A stretch of DNA of 64,000 nt from Paludibacterium sp. (GTDB lineage Bacteria; Pseudomonadota; Gammaproteobacteria; Burkholderiales; Chromobacteriaceae): assembly GCF_019232825.1 (NCBI RefSeq), contig NZ_JAFAND010000117.1:19507-83506 (forward strand), written 5' to 3'. Of the stretch, positions 47,650 through 55,547 are shown in pieces. Below the pieces are notes generated by a model that ran no database searches, was not told the origin of the DNA, and saw nothing but the letters and a program-made list of their open reading frames with translations. The number at the start of each line of letters is the position of its first letter. Positions within the stretch are counted from its first letter, which is position 1. The position numbers and the translations under genes were made by a program.

Positions 47650-47703
47650 GGCTCCGAGGTGTGCGAAACCTCGGGGCCGCGCCTGTTGCGGCTTTCGCCG
47701 CAA
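47650..47703 (-). promoter_or_regulatory. Two leader hairpins upstream of the orphan gene
   Basis: GGCTCCGAGGT (47650-47660) pairs with ACCTCGGGGCC (47668-47678), 11 bp with one wobble; TTGCGGC (47686-47692) pairs with GCCGCAA (47697-47703) round a four-base loop. On the minus strand they stand 45-100 nt before the small gene. They may be a folded leader or controlling element. Otherwise 47605-47871 shows no gene. Confidence 0.55.
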
Positions 47704-47871
47704 TCCCCACGATATCCAGCAGACGCCGAAAAGACAATTGGGCAACACCGTCAGAAAATGCTGAAACTGCGCGATACGCGCAGGAAGCATGCTTGGCGAT
47801 AGTGCCAACACCGTCATGGCACAAGTACACGTAAACTGAATTTAAAAGTGCATTTTGTGTATAGATAAATT

Positions 47872-47900
47872 TTGCATCCGCATCCATGTAACCCTAAAAT
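47872..47900 (+). promoter_or_regulatory. Sigma-70 promoter of the abiE operon
   Basis: TTGCAT (47872-47877), 17-nt spacer, TAAAAT (47895-47900). Both hexamers are near consensus and the spacing is optimal. Transcription would begin about 47907, giving a short leader to the ATG at 47933. Confidence 0.65.
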
Positions 47901-47926
47901 GAACTCAAATGTTCACTTAGTGTTCA
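47900..47926. promoter_or_regulatory. Probable AbiEi operator
   Basis: TGAAC (47900-47904) and GTTCA (47911-47915) form an inverted repeat across 6 nt; a third half-site GTTCA lies at 47922-47926. The dyad covers the end of the -10 and the start point. AbiEi antitoxins are known to bind inverted repeats and repress their own operon. Confidence 0.55.
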
Positions 47927-47932
47927 GATGAT

Positions 47933-48472
47933 ATGAAACTCAAAGCCTTGATGCAGGAACTGGATAAGTGGGACCAGCGCGGCGTCTGGATTTTCTCTTC
48001 GGCGACTATCCGCCGCCTGTTTCCCAATGAGTCCCCCCGGGGTCTGCAAAAAGCCCTCGCCGACCATCAAGAAGCTGGCGTGATTTGTCGTGTCGCTAGA
48101 GGGCTATACCTCAACCCCAAATCCCGGCGCATGCCGCCGGATATTCTCACTACGCTGGTGGCATTCCTACGACCTTGGGACGTCAACTATCTGAGTTTGG
48201 AGTCAGCATTGTCGGATGCTGGAATGATTTCCCAAATTCCTTCGCGGCTGACGGTCATGACTACAGGTCGTAGCCAAATCTTTGAGACACCTTTCGGCAC
48301 CATCGAATTCACACATACCGCGCGCGCGCCCTCCTCGTTGCGCGACGATGTCGCGTTCGATGCGACACGCCGGATGTTGGTGGCTAGACCGAAAGCGGCG
48401 GTCAGAGACCTAAAGCGGGTTGGCCGCAATGTTGATCTGATTATGGGAGCAATGGATGACACTGCTGCGTAA
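47933..48472 (+). CDS. abiEi: Type IV toxin-antitoxin system antitoxin AbiEi
   Basis: 179 residues. N-terminal winged-helix DNA-binding part (about 1-70; IFSSATIRRLFPNESPRGLQKAL then GVICRVARGLYLNP) and a C-terminal domain with YLSLESALSDAGMISQIPSRLTVMTTGRS, standard for AbiEi. It neutralises AbiEii without direct binding and represses the operon. Overlaps abiEii by 17 nt. The operon is less GC-rich than the surrounding genes. AbiE systems can block phage by abortive infection. Confidence 0.88.
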   Translation: MKLKALMQELDKWDQRGVWIFSSATIRRLFPNESPRGLQKALADHQEAGVICRVARGLYLNPKSRRMPPDILTTLVAFLRPWDVNYLSLESALSDAGMISQIPSRLTVMTTGRSQIFETPFGTIEFTHTARAPSSLRDDVAFDATRRMLVARPKAAVRDLKRVGRNVDLIMGAMDDTAA

Positions 48473-49367
48473 CCTAATGGATTTGCATGAGCTCGCCGGC
48501 CGGTATGCCAATGAACGGCGCGTCCCCATGGCGACCATCCTGAAAGAAATCTTGCACTACGAGATTCTGTACGCGCTGACGGAAAGTGACGCAGCCCGCT
48601 ACTTGGTGTTTCAGGGCGGCACAGCGCTTCGTCTGTGCTACCAGGGGACACGCTATTCCGAAGATCTGGATTTTACCTGCGGCACATCGTTTGATCCCCG
48701 ATCCATGAAACCATTTGCCGATATTCTGCAGCGTGAGATTGCCAGCGCCTATGGACTGGAAGTCGAAGTGAAGGAACCGGCGGAGGAAACACCAAGTCAC
48801 CACGAAGGCGTACCGGTAGCGCGCTGGAGCGCCAAGATCAGAATTCCGAATGCGGACCCTCGCGTCAAACAAAGCCAGGTCATCCACATTGAAGTTGCTG
48901 GCGTGCCGGCGCACGACCCCGAACTGGTATCGATCACAGCCAACTACCCGCACCTTCCCGAACCGCTGCGCCAGATGATCATTGCGGCCGAGAGCCAAAA
49001 CGAGATCCTCGCCGACAAGTTGGTAGCGCTCGGCGCCAGACCCTTTTTGAAAGCGCGCGATCTTTGGGATATCAAGTTCCTCACCGACGCCAACGTAGCG
49101 CCGGACTATGCGTTGGTCCGGCAGAAAATTTTTGCTTATGGCTGGACTGCGGACGATTTCCGCATACAACTCAAAGCAAAGCTGCAGCAACTCGATGCGG
49201 CGGAGACAGCCGACCATTTCCGCAAGGAAATGAGCCGGTTCGTTGACACACGCGTTGCCCGGATGTTGGACAACGCGGTCCTGTGCGGCAAATACCTCAC
49301 CAAGGCAAAAAAACTGGGCCAAGAACTGATTCTAACGTTGGAGAATGAACGGCACCGGCCCCGATGA
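48456..49367 (+). CDS. abiEii: Type IV toxin AbiEii, nucleotidyltransferase
   Basis: 303 residues. The nucleotidyltransferase signature is intact: GGTALRLCYQGTRYSEDLDF at residues 54-73 with acidic residues D70 and D72. Later segments (LADKLVALGARPFLKARDLWDI) are also typical of the COG2253 family. AbiEii uses a nucleotide triphosphate to stop growth, in related enzymes by adding nucleotides to tRNA. Its start is inside the abiEi end, with GGGAG upstream. Its stop overlaps the next ATG by 4 nt. Confidence 0.9.
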   Translation: MTLLRNLMDLHELAGRYANERRVPMATILKEILHYEILYALTESDAARYLVFQGGTALRLCYQGTRYSEDLDFTCGTSFDPRSMKPFADILQREIASAYGLEVEVKEPAEETPSHHEGVPVARWSAKIRIPNADPRVKQSQVIHIEVAGVPAHDPELVSITANYPHLPEPLRQMIIAAESQNEILADKLVALGARPFLKARDLWDIKFLTDANVAPDYALVRQKIFAYGWTADDFRIQLKAKLQQLDAAETADHFRKEMSRFVDTRVARMLDNAVLCGKYLTKAKKLGQELILTLENERHRPR

Positions 49368-49609
49368 CGACTCGTACGTTGGCGCTTGCATTCATTCTGA
49401 ACCGTTACAACGAAGACATCCTGCAGCAGGGGGGAACGCTAGAGGATGAGGAGTCGTTCTTGTTGCCGCCGAGCAAGTTCTACCAGGTGGAAGCGGAGAT
49501 CGATGCCAAGGATCGCGGCATCTCGCTCTTGCACCCGCTAAACGCGCTCAAGATCATTCTCAATCTCGATCAGGGCTCCGGCAGTCACGGGCTCACCCCA
49601 TCGCCTTAG
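49364..49609 (+). CDS. Third gene of the abiE operon, unknown 81-residue protein
   Basis: Its ATG overlaps the abiEii stop (ATGA), so it should be translationally coupled. The protein begins MTTRTLALAFILNRYNEDIL and contains an acidic middle (LEDEESFLLPPSKFYQVEAEIDAKD) and a leucine-rich end (LHPLNALKIILNLD). No signal peptide or clear membrane span; I do not recognise a family. Its stop overlaps that of the convergent protease gene by 4 nt, so it could be a truncated version of a longer gene. Classical AbiE systems have only two genes. Confidence 0.6.
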   Translation: MTTRTLALAFILNRYNEDILQQGGTLEDEESFLLPPSKFYQVEAEIDAKDRGISLLHPLNALKIILNLDQGSGSHGLTPSP

Positions 49610-50238
49610 CTCACATCGACCGACGCCAAAAACGTCATCTCGCCCCCTTGGTTCGCCGGCAACATCTCCGCCGGGGTCAGCCAGTGGAATTCGGGACTGC
49701 CGGGAAACGGATCGATCACGCCGATGGCCCGCACGTTCGGCCCCATCGGCGTGGCGAAGTAATCGACGGTCACCACCACCATCGCGTGATGCGTGTTGCA
49801 GTAGAGCAAGGGCCGGTCCTGGCTCAGTTGGTCGATCAGGATGATGTTGTTGATGGCGTACAGGCCGTTATAAAAATCGTAGGCGGCGTTCACCTGCGAA
49901 GTGAAGCTGTCGCCGTTTTGATCGGTCCAGCTATCGCTCAACGCGCTGCCGATCACGGTGCTGTTTCCGCTGGCGCAAACGGCGACATTCGAATTGAAGC
50001 TCTGGCGCACGATGTCGGCTTGATCGACGGGATGGCCATAGCTCTGGAACACCATCGAGATCGATGCCGCCCAGCACCAGAATGGGCACTGCTGCACCAC
50101 GCGCGTCGGATGCGCCACCAGCACCCGCATCGGCACGCCCATCGGCGTCATCGGCCCCATCATCTGCGGCTGCGCGGCCCGCAATGCGGGAGATAGCGCC
50201 AAGGCGCCGACCGCACCGAGAAAAAGTCTTCGATTCAC
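49606..50238 (-). CDS. Tat-exported papain-like cysteine protease
   Basis: 210 residues starting at GTG 50238, chosen because GGGGAG stands 7 nt before it and because the protein then opens with a twin-arginine signal (NRRLFLGAVGALAL). The catalytic cysteine is in QCPFWCWAASISMVFQSYG, the wording of C39/papain-like folds, and a histidine in NTHHAMVVVTVDYF and an Asp/Asn partner in VIDPFPG complete the set. A secreted effector or processing enzyme is plausible. It faces the abiE operon tail to tail. Confidence 0.75.
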   Translation of the reverse strand: MNRRLFLGAVGALALSPALRAAQPQMMGPMTPMGVPMRVLVAHPTRVVQQCPFWCWAASISMVFQSYGHPVDQADIVRQSFNSNVAVCASGNSTVIGSALSDSWTDQNGDSFTSQVNAAYDFYNGLYAINNIILIDQLSQDRPLLYCNTHHAMVVVTVDYFATPMGPNVRAIGVIDPFPGSPEFHWLTPAEMLPANQGGEMTFLASVDVS

Positions 50239-50363
50239 CGGGATCTCCCCAAACGCGTTCAACTTTTTATGCACCAGCAGCCATGACGTATGGGTAGACA
50301 CATCCATCGGCAATGTCAAGCTCACCGTCTATAGTGGTATTTTTCCCCGAACCGGAGCACCCG

Positions 50364-50786
50364 ATGAATGTATTGCCCTATGTGTTCTTCCATGGCCGCG
50401 GCGAGGAGGCCATCGCCTTCTACCAACAAGCGCTGAATGCCGAAGTATTGATGATGCTGCGTTTCAAGGACGCGCCGCCGAATGCCGGCCGGGCGCCGGA
50501 ACCGGGCACCGAAGACAAGATCATGCATGCCACGCTGCAAATCGGTACGAGCCAGCTGCAACTGTCCGATGGCGATTGCGGCACCACGGCCGTGCCCCAC
50601 GCCGGCTTCTCGCTCTCGCTCAACCTCGACGACGCCGCGACCGGCGAGCGCTGCTTTCAGGCACTGGCACAGGGCGGTCAGATCACCCTGCCTTTTCAGG
50701 CCACGTTCTGGTCGCCGGGTTTCGGCATGCTGGTCGATCGTTTCGGTATCGCCTGGATGGTGAATGTCGGCCGGCCCAATCAGTGA
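50364..50786 (+). CDS. VOC-family protein, PhnB/YjdN-like
   Basis: 140 residues from ATG 50364 (site GGAG). Glyoxalase-fold segments: LPYVFFHGRGEEAIAFYQQAL at the start, HATLQIGTSQLQLSD in the middle, FWSPGFGMLVDRFGIAWMVN at the end, matching the PhnB-like group once called 3-demethylubiquinone methyltransferase. Exact chemistry is not predictable. A GST gene follows. Confidence 0.88.
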   Translation: MNVLPYVFFHGRGEEAIAFYQQALNAEVLMMLRFKDAPPNAGRAPEPGTEDKIMHATLQIGTSQLQLSDGDCGTTAVPHAGFSLSLNLDDAATGERCFQALAQGGQITLPFQATFWSPGFGMLVDRFGIAWMVNVGRPNQ

Positions 50787-50853
50787 GACGACACAGCCTC
50801 AGGCATTTGCACTATGCTATGCGCCTACGCAAATCGCCCCAAAAGGAATTCGC

Positions 50854-51558
50854 ATGACAACCCTGTCCGATTTCGCCGTTACCCGTAAATGGCCCGCCCA
50901 GCATCCCGACCGCCTGCAGCTGTATTCGCTGCCCACGCCCAATGGCGTCAAGGTATCGATCATGCTGGAGGAGACCGGCTTGCCCTACGAGGCGCATACG
51001 GTCAGTTTCGAGCGCAACGATCAAATGTCGCCGGAATTTCTATCGCTCAACCCCAACAATAAGATTCCGGCCATCCTCGACCCCAACGGCCCGAACGGTC
51101 AGCCGCTCGGACTGTTCGAGTCCGGCGCCATCCTGATTTATCTGGCCGAGAAGACCGGCCGCTTCCTGCCGGCCGATCCGGCGCTGCGTTATGAAACCCT
51201 GCAATGGGTGATGTTCCAGATGGGGGGCATCGGCCCGATGTTCGGCCAGCTGGGCTTCTTCCATAAATTTGCCGGCAAGGCGTATGAGGACAAGCGTCCG
51301 CGCGACCGCTACGTCAACGAGTCGCGCCGCTTGCTGGGGGTGCTCGACCGGCATCTGACCGGGCGCGACTGGATCATGGGCAGCGAGTACACGATCGCCG
51401 ACATGGCGATCCTGCCGTGGGTGCGCAACCTGATCGGCTTCTACGATGCCGGCCAGCTCGTCGGCTACCAGGACTTCAAGCAGGTCGACCGCGTGCTGCA
51501 AGCCTTCGTCGCGCGCCCGGCGGTGCAGCGCGGTCTGGAAGTGCCGCCGCGCGGCTAA
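50854..51558 (+). CDS. yfcG: Glutathione S-transferase, YfcG-like disulfide oxidoreductase
   Basis: 234 residues from ATG 50854 (site AAAAGGAA). Thioredoxin-like N-terminal domain with SLPTPNGVKVSIMLEETGLPYE and the glutathione-binding LNPNNKIPAI and LFESGAILIYLAEKTG; all-helical C-terminal domain with GSEYTIADMAILPWV. The NPNNKIPAI plus GGIGPMFGQ wording is that of YfcG (Nu class), which reduces disulfides with glutathione. Confidence 0.88.
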   Translation: MTTLSDFAVTRKWPAQHPDRLQLYSLPTPNGVKVSIMLEETGLPYEAHTVSFERNDQMSPEFLSLNPNNKIPAILDPNGPNGQPLGLFESGAILIYLAEKTGRFLPADPALRYETLQWVMFQMGGIGPMFGQLGFFHKFAGKAYEDKRPRDRYVNESRRLLGVLDRHLTGRDWIMGSEYTIADMAILPWVRNLIGFYDAGQLVGYQDFKQVDRVLQAFVARPAVQRGLEVPPRG

Positions 51559-51559
51559 A

Positions 51560-53170
51560 TCAAGCGGCCGGCGGACGGTACCAGTCCTCCGGCGCCACCA
51601 CCTTCGTGACGGGCGTATCGGCCATATAGTGCGGCGACATGATCTGCACGCCGTAACGGTTGAACACATCCTGAATATTGGCGTGCAGCACCGACAGCAC
51701 CTCGGCGCGAGGCTGCGGCGCGGTCGGCACCGCCTGCGCCACCAGCCGGTAGACCGGGTAGAAATCGCCCAGCGCGGTTTGATAAACCCGCGGCGCCGGC
51801 TCGGCCAGAATGCCCGGCGTCAGCCGCGCCGCTTCGATCAGCATCGCCTCCACTTGCCGCCACGGCGTGTCGTAGCCGATGCTGACCGAGGTGTCGACGA
51901 TGTAGCCGGCGCCCACCACCGTGCGCGAATAATTGCGCGTGACGCTACTGGTGATCAGCGCATTGGGCAGCGTCAGTTCCTCGCCCATGCCGGTGCGGAT
52001 GCGGGTGGTGAAGAGCCCCATTTCCATCACCGTACCTTCGTGTTCGCCGACACGCACGTATTCGCCCGGACGAAAGGTGCGGGTATAGGTCAGAATCAGC
52101 CCGGCCGCCCCCTGTCCCACCATGCTCGACGCGCCCAGCGTCACCATCAGCCCCAACAGCACCGACAAACCCTTGAACGCTTCGGTCTGCGCCCCCGGCA
52201 GATAGGGATAGGCCATGGCCAAGGCAAACAGCCAAATGGCGAAGCTGAACAGCCGGCGCGTCGTCGGCAGCGTATCCACGCTCAGCCAATGCCAGGCGCT
52301 GCCGTTTTCCGCCAGGCGCTGACTGATATGGCCGGCGAACACGGTGGCCATGCGCGCCAAGAAAAAGATCGCCAGCGCCACGATGAGCCCCGGCATGGCG
52401 CCGGCCATGGATTCGACGAGCCCGCCGAACAAGGCAAGTAGATAGTGATCGAGCTGTTCGCCCCACGGCCGAGTGTAGGGAAAGCGCAATAGCACGAAGC
52501 TCAGCCAGCGGTCGGTCAGCAGCAAGATCAGTAAGACGCCGCAGGCGGTCAGCGCGCGGCCGAGCAACAGGTAGAGATGGCGGCGCTCGAATAAGGGCGT
52601 ATTGCCGATTTTCAGCGTCCGGACTTTACGGTCGGCCAGATGCACCAGCCGCGCGGCCAGCATGCGCCGAAGCCTGAGCCAGCCCCACAGCGCCAGCCCA
52701 TAGAGCGCAGTCGCCAACAGCGATAGACCGACGGCCTGCGTCAGCGCGCGCAGATTGCTGGCCTCGCGCGTGGCGGCCACCGCCGCGCGCAGCTGACCTG
52801 CCGCGCGCTCGGCGACCGTTTGCGCGGTCTCCTGCGCCAGCGGATCGGCGTCGCCGCCGGTCACCACGAACGCAAGCCGGTTGCCAACCAGCACCAACTG
52901 TCCGAGCGAGCTCTGCTGTACGGCCACCGCCAACGGCCCCTGCTGCGCCAGCGCCTGATCGACCAGCGCCTCGGCGCGTTCGGCGCGCTCGGCTGGCGAC
53001 GCGCCAAAGAGCGGCACGCGGAACAACATAATGTCGCGCTGAAACACCACCAGCCGCGCCGCCTCGACGGCAGGCGCCGAGCTATCGGCCGGGGGCGCGG
53101 CGACGGCCAGCGTCGGCAAACACAGCCAGCCGACGGCCAACCATCGTCGAAACCAGGACCTTACACGCAT
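51560..53170 (-). CDS. MscS-family mechanosensitive channel
   Basis: 536 residues from ATG 53170 (site TAGGAG). Signal peptide, periplasmic region to about residue 130, then several membrane helices; the MscS pore/beta domain lies in the last third (LGASSMVGQGAAGLILTYTRTFRPGEYVRVGEHEGTVMEMGLFTTRIRT then LPNALITSSVTRNYSR). It opens under membrane tension to release solutes in osmotic downshock. The long N-terminus places it with larger MscK/YbdG-like members. Starts divergent to nothing on its side; TetR gene upstream. Confidence 0.9.
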   Translation of the reverse strand: MRVRSWFRRWLAVGWLCLPTLAVAAPPADSSAPAVEAARLVVFQRDIMLFRVPLFGASPAERAERAEALVDQALAQQGPLAVAVQQSSLGQLVLVGNRLAFVVTGGDADPLAQETAQTVAERAAGQLRAAVAATREASNLRALTQAVGLSLLATALYGLALWGWLRLRRMLAARLVHLADRKVRTLKIGNTPLFERRHLYLLLGRALTACGVLLILLLTDRWLSFVLLRFPYTRPWGEQLDHYLLALFGGLVESMAGAMPGLIVALAIFFLARMATVFAGHISQRLAENGSAWHWLSVDTLPTTRRLFSFAIWLFALAMAYPYLPGAQTEAFKGLSVLLGLMVTLGASSMVGQGAAGLILTYTRTFRPGEYVRVGEHEGTVMEMGLFTTRIRTGMGEELTLPNALITSSVTRNYSRTVVGAGYIVDTSVSIGYDTPWRQVEAMLIEAARLTPGILAEPAPRVYQTALGDFYPVYRLVAQAVPTAPQPRAEVLSVLHANIQDVFNRYGVQIMSPHYMADTPVTKVVAPEDWYRPPAA

Positions 53171-53235
53171 GCGTTTTCTCCTAGCCAACGGACAAGGGGA
53201 AAATATCACAATTGAATATAGTCAGCGTCGGCGCG

Positions 53236-53838
53236 TCACGCCGGGGCATAGCCGCGCAAGAACAGATCGACGGCTTGTTGAACATGGCGGGCAAGCTCAT
53301 CGGCTTCGGTGGCCAACGGTACGCCCAATATCGCGCGTAGCGGATAGTCGCCTTCCAACAGCGACAGCAAATGCCGCGCCGCGACCCACGGGTCATGCGC
53401 GCGCAGGCGCCCCGCCGCCATCTGCCCCTGCAGAAAATGCGACAGCAGCGTCATGCCGCGTAACGGACCATCCTGATAGAACAAACGGCCGACGTGCGAG
53501 CGGTTCGCCTCGGCAAAGACGCTGCGCCGGATCGCCACCAGATCGGGAGACAACAACGTGGTCATCAGCGACTGACCGAAAGCGTTCAGCGACGCCGCCA
53601 AGTCGCCGTCGAACTGCAGATTGCCGAAGGCGCCGGCAAAGCGCGCCGCGCAATGCTGGTCCATCACTTCGTGAAAGAGCGCATCTTTGGAGGGGAAATA
53701 GCTATACAGGGTGGCCTTGGAGGCGCCGGCGCTCAGAGCGATGTCGGCCATGGTGCTGGCCTCGAAGCCTTTCTCCAGAAAGACCGCCCTCGCCGCCAGG
53801 ACAATGCTGGCGCGTTTGGCTTCGCTTTTGACCCGCAC
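53236..53838 (-). CDS. TetR-family repressor
   Basis: 200 residues. N-terminal HTH is well formed: RASIVLAARAVFLEKGFEASTMADIALSAGASKATLYSYFPSKDALFHEVM. The C-terminal half (about 70-195) is helical and variable, so its ligand is unknown. It resembles repressors of RND-type efflux pumps, and the dyad just upstream fits such a repressor, but no pump genes are beside it. The gene upstream in the divergent direction is not a protein gene but a short terminated unit. Confidence 0.88.
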   Translation of the reverse strand: MRVKSEAKRASIVLAARAVFLEKGFEASTMADIALSAGASKATLYSYFPSKDALFHEVMDQHCAARFAGAFGNLQFDGDLAASLNAFGQSLMTTLLSPDLVAIRRSVFAEANRSHVGRLFYQDGPLRGMTLLSHFLQGQMAAGRLRAHDPWVAARHLLSLLEGDYPLRAILGVPLATEADELARHVQQAVDLFLRGYAPA

Positions 53839-53864
53839 GGCCCCCCCTTTAATTAAACCAATTA

Positions 53865-53910
53865 GTACAGTTTACTTGACAATCCCCCCACGTCAACTCT
53901 ATAACTGTAC
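53865..53910. promoter_or_regulatory. TetR operator overlapping a strong divergent promoter
   Basis: Outer arms GTACAGTT (53865-53872) and AACTGTAC (53903-53910) are exact inverted repeats; inner arms TTGAC (53876-53880) and GTCAA (53892-53896) add a second dyad. On the plus strand the inner region is a promoter: TTGACA (53876-53881), 18 nt, TATAAC (53900-53905). TetR binding here would shut this promoter and probably its own, which lies on the other strand. Confidence 0.65.
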
Positions 53911-53911
53911 C

Positions 53912-54012
53912 GAACGGTTTTGTTATAGCGCCAGGGCAGTTGAACTGCCGCTTGAGCGACACCGTTTTCACCGCGTATTACGTTGGCCCGGCGCTTGCGC
54001 CGGGCGTTTTTC
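53912..54012 (+). ncRNA. Possible small RNA or orphan leader
   Basis: From the strong plus-strand promoter a transcript would start about 53912 and meet a terminator at 53987-54012: GCCCGGCGC and GCGCCGGGC form a 9-bp stem and are followed by GTTTTT. The roughly 100 nt between contain no start codon with a ribosome binding site. The terminator has a T-run only on the plus strand, so it does not serve the GNAT gene. Read-through is towards the antisense of GNAT. It may be a regulated sRNA, or what is left after loss of an efflux operon. Confidence 0.45.
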
Positions 54013-54021
54013 TATCCTGCG

Positions 54022-54498
54022 TCACCCGCCGGGCAGCAGCGTCTTGCTCATGGGAATGCAAGGCAGACTAAAACCTCGCGGCGAATCGTAGCGCCCCTGG
54101 CTATCCCCGATGAAACCCAGCCGCCGGTAGAATGGCGCGGCATTCAAGGTCGCGTCGAGACGCAGTGTTTCCAGCCCAAGCGTCCGCGCCCGCTCTTCCA
54201 GAAACGCCATCATGGCGCGCGCGTAACCGTGGCCGTTTGCCGTCGGATCGACGAACACGGCATCGATCTGGCCACTGTCAGAATCGAGCGCACCACATGC
54301 CAGCAACGCCCCATCCCGTTCGCCAAGATAAACCTTCTCGGCAACGAATGCTTCGAACGCCGGGGTCACGCCGCCCTCGACCCAGCGCTGCAGCAAAGGC
54401 ATCGGATAATGCGTTGGGCAATGCGCGAGAATCGCGGCGCGGCGCAGGCCCAGCACGCCGGCGGCATCGATACCGCGGGCTTGGCGGATACGCAACAT
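54022..54498 (-). CDS. GNAT-family N-acetyltransferase
   Basis: 158 residues from ATG 54498 (another ATG one codon earlier; site GAGGGAG). The acetyl-CoA motif A is GQIDAVFVDPTANGHGYARAMMAFLEE, and LRLDATLNAAPFYRRLGF is motif B. Substrate cannot be predicted. Confidence 0.85.
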   Translation of the reverse strand: MLRIRQARGIDAAGVLGLRRAAILAHCPTHYPMPLLQRWVEGGVTPAFEAFVAEKVYLGERDGALLACGALDSDSGQIDAVFVDPTANGHGYARAMMAFLEERARTLGLETLRLDATLNAAPFYRRLGFIGDSQGRYDSPRGFSLPCIPMSKTLLPGG

Positions 54499-54650
54499 CA
54501 TTTCTCCCTCACCACATTGATAAGCTACGTGTATCGCAACAGTATTTTTTGCGCAATCACAACGGCGGGGGGATGAACCGCATTTTCTCATGCCATCCGC
54601 CGTCAGGCGGCGTAGGCTGAAAGAAAGACCGATGACTCTGGGGAGGCACA

Positions 54651-54869
54651 ATGTTTCGCGAGCACCGAGAATTGATCTCTCAACTGAAGCAAACCGACCG
54701 GCATTTCGAGCGGCTGTTCGAAGAGCATAACGCGCTCGACGAGCGCATTGCCCAGGCCGAGGCGGGCCAGGCGCATTTGAGCGAGCAAGAGATCGAAACC
54801 TTGAAGAAGCGCAAGCTGCTGCTCAAGGATCAGATCTACGCCATCTTGCAGGCCAAGTCCCGCGCCTAA
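54651..54869 (+). CDS. DUF465 / YdcH-family small coiled-coil protein
   Basis: 72 residues with a strong site (GGGGAGG). Two antiparallel helices: FREHRELISQLKQTDRHFERLFEEHNALDERI then LSEQEIETLKKRKLLLKDQIYAIL. Widespread small cytosolic family of unknown function. Divergent to the GNAT gene with about 150 nt between. Confidence 0.92.
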   Translation: MFREHRELISQLKQTDRHFERLFEEHNALDERIAQAEAGQAHLSEQEIETLKKRKLLLKDQIYAILQAKSRA

Positions 54870-54896
54870 GGTCCGTCACCAGCGGTTCGGCGGAGA

Positions 54897-55547
54897 TTAC
54901 CTTTCGAGCAGGCGGCGCAGACTCGCCGGCAGCGGTTTATCGCCGCTCGCGCCATCGGCCACGAGCTCGCCCCAGCCGTGGCGATAGACGCGCACCCCGC
55001 CCCAGACGTCCGGCGCCTCGGCCTGGTCGTCCGGCTCGCCCTCGGACACCTTGGCCACCGCTTCGCTCAGCGGCAAACGCAGCACAAAGGTGGCCGCCAG
55101 CTCCTGCGGCGTCGGCGCGCGCACTTCTTCCCAACGTCCCGGCACCAGTTTTTCGTAGAAGGCCTGCAACAGCGCCAGTTGTTCGTCGCGCGCGCGCACC
55201 GCCTCGAACTGGCCATAGACCGACACCGAACGGAAATTGATCGAGGTATCGAAGGCGGACCGCGCCAGCACCAGGCCATCGGTCGCGGCGATGGACACCG
55301 CCGCCGGCACGCCGGCGGCCAACAGCTTGCAAAAGCCGCTGCCGTTGCTGCCGTGGATGTAGAGCGCGTCGTCGATGCGCCAGTGGGTCGACACCATCTG
55401 GCGTGGCAAGCCGGTTTGCGGCTCGCATACGGCAATGGTGCACTCCGGGATGTCGTCTATGATCTGGTAGACGGTGTCGCGATCGTACCGTGCCTTGTGG
55501 GCACAGTGTCGCATGCGCGTGCGCGCGGTCGGTTCGAAGTCAGACAT
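54897..55547 (-). CDS. Pyridoxamine 5'-phosphate oxidase-like FMN-binding protein
   Basis: 216 residues from ATG 55547. N-terminal MRHCAHKARYDRDTVYQIIDDIPECTIAV and HWRIDDALYIHGSNGSGFCKLLAAG are typical of the NimA-like group of split-barrel flavoproteins. RSVSVYGQFEAV follows in the barrel. Some relatives reduce nitroimidazoles, others are uncharacterised. No partner gene nearby. Confidence 0.8.
   Translation of the reverse strand: MSDFEPTARTRMRHCAHKARYDRDTVYQIIDDIPECTIAVCEPQTGLPRQMVSTHWRIDDALYIHGSNGSGFCKLLAAGVPAAVSIAATDGLVLARSAFDTSINFRSVSVYGQFEAVRARDEQLALLQAFYEKLVPGRWEEVRAPTPQELAATFVLRLPLSEAVAKVSEGEPDDQAEAPDVWGGVRVYRHGWGELVADGASGDKPLPASLRRLLER

Noticed and set aside
47645..47887. 80-codon minus-strand frame upstream of the orphan gene
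   Set aside because: Crosses both leader hairpins and the abiE promoter region, and has no ribosome binding site.
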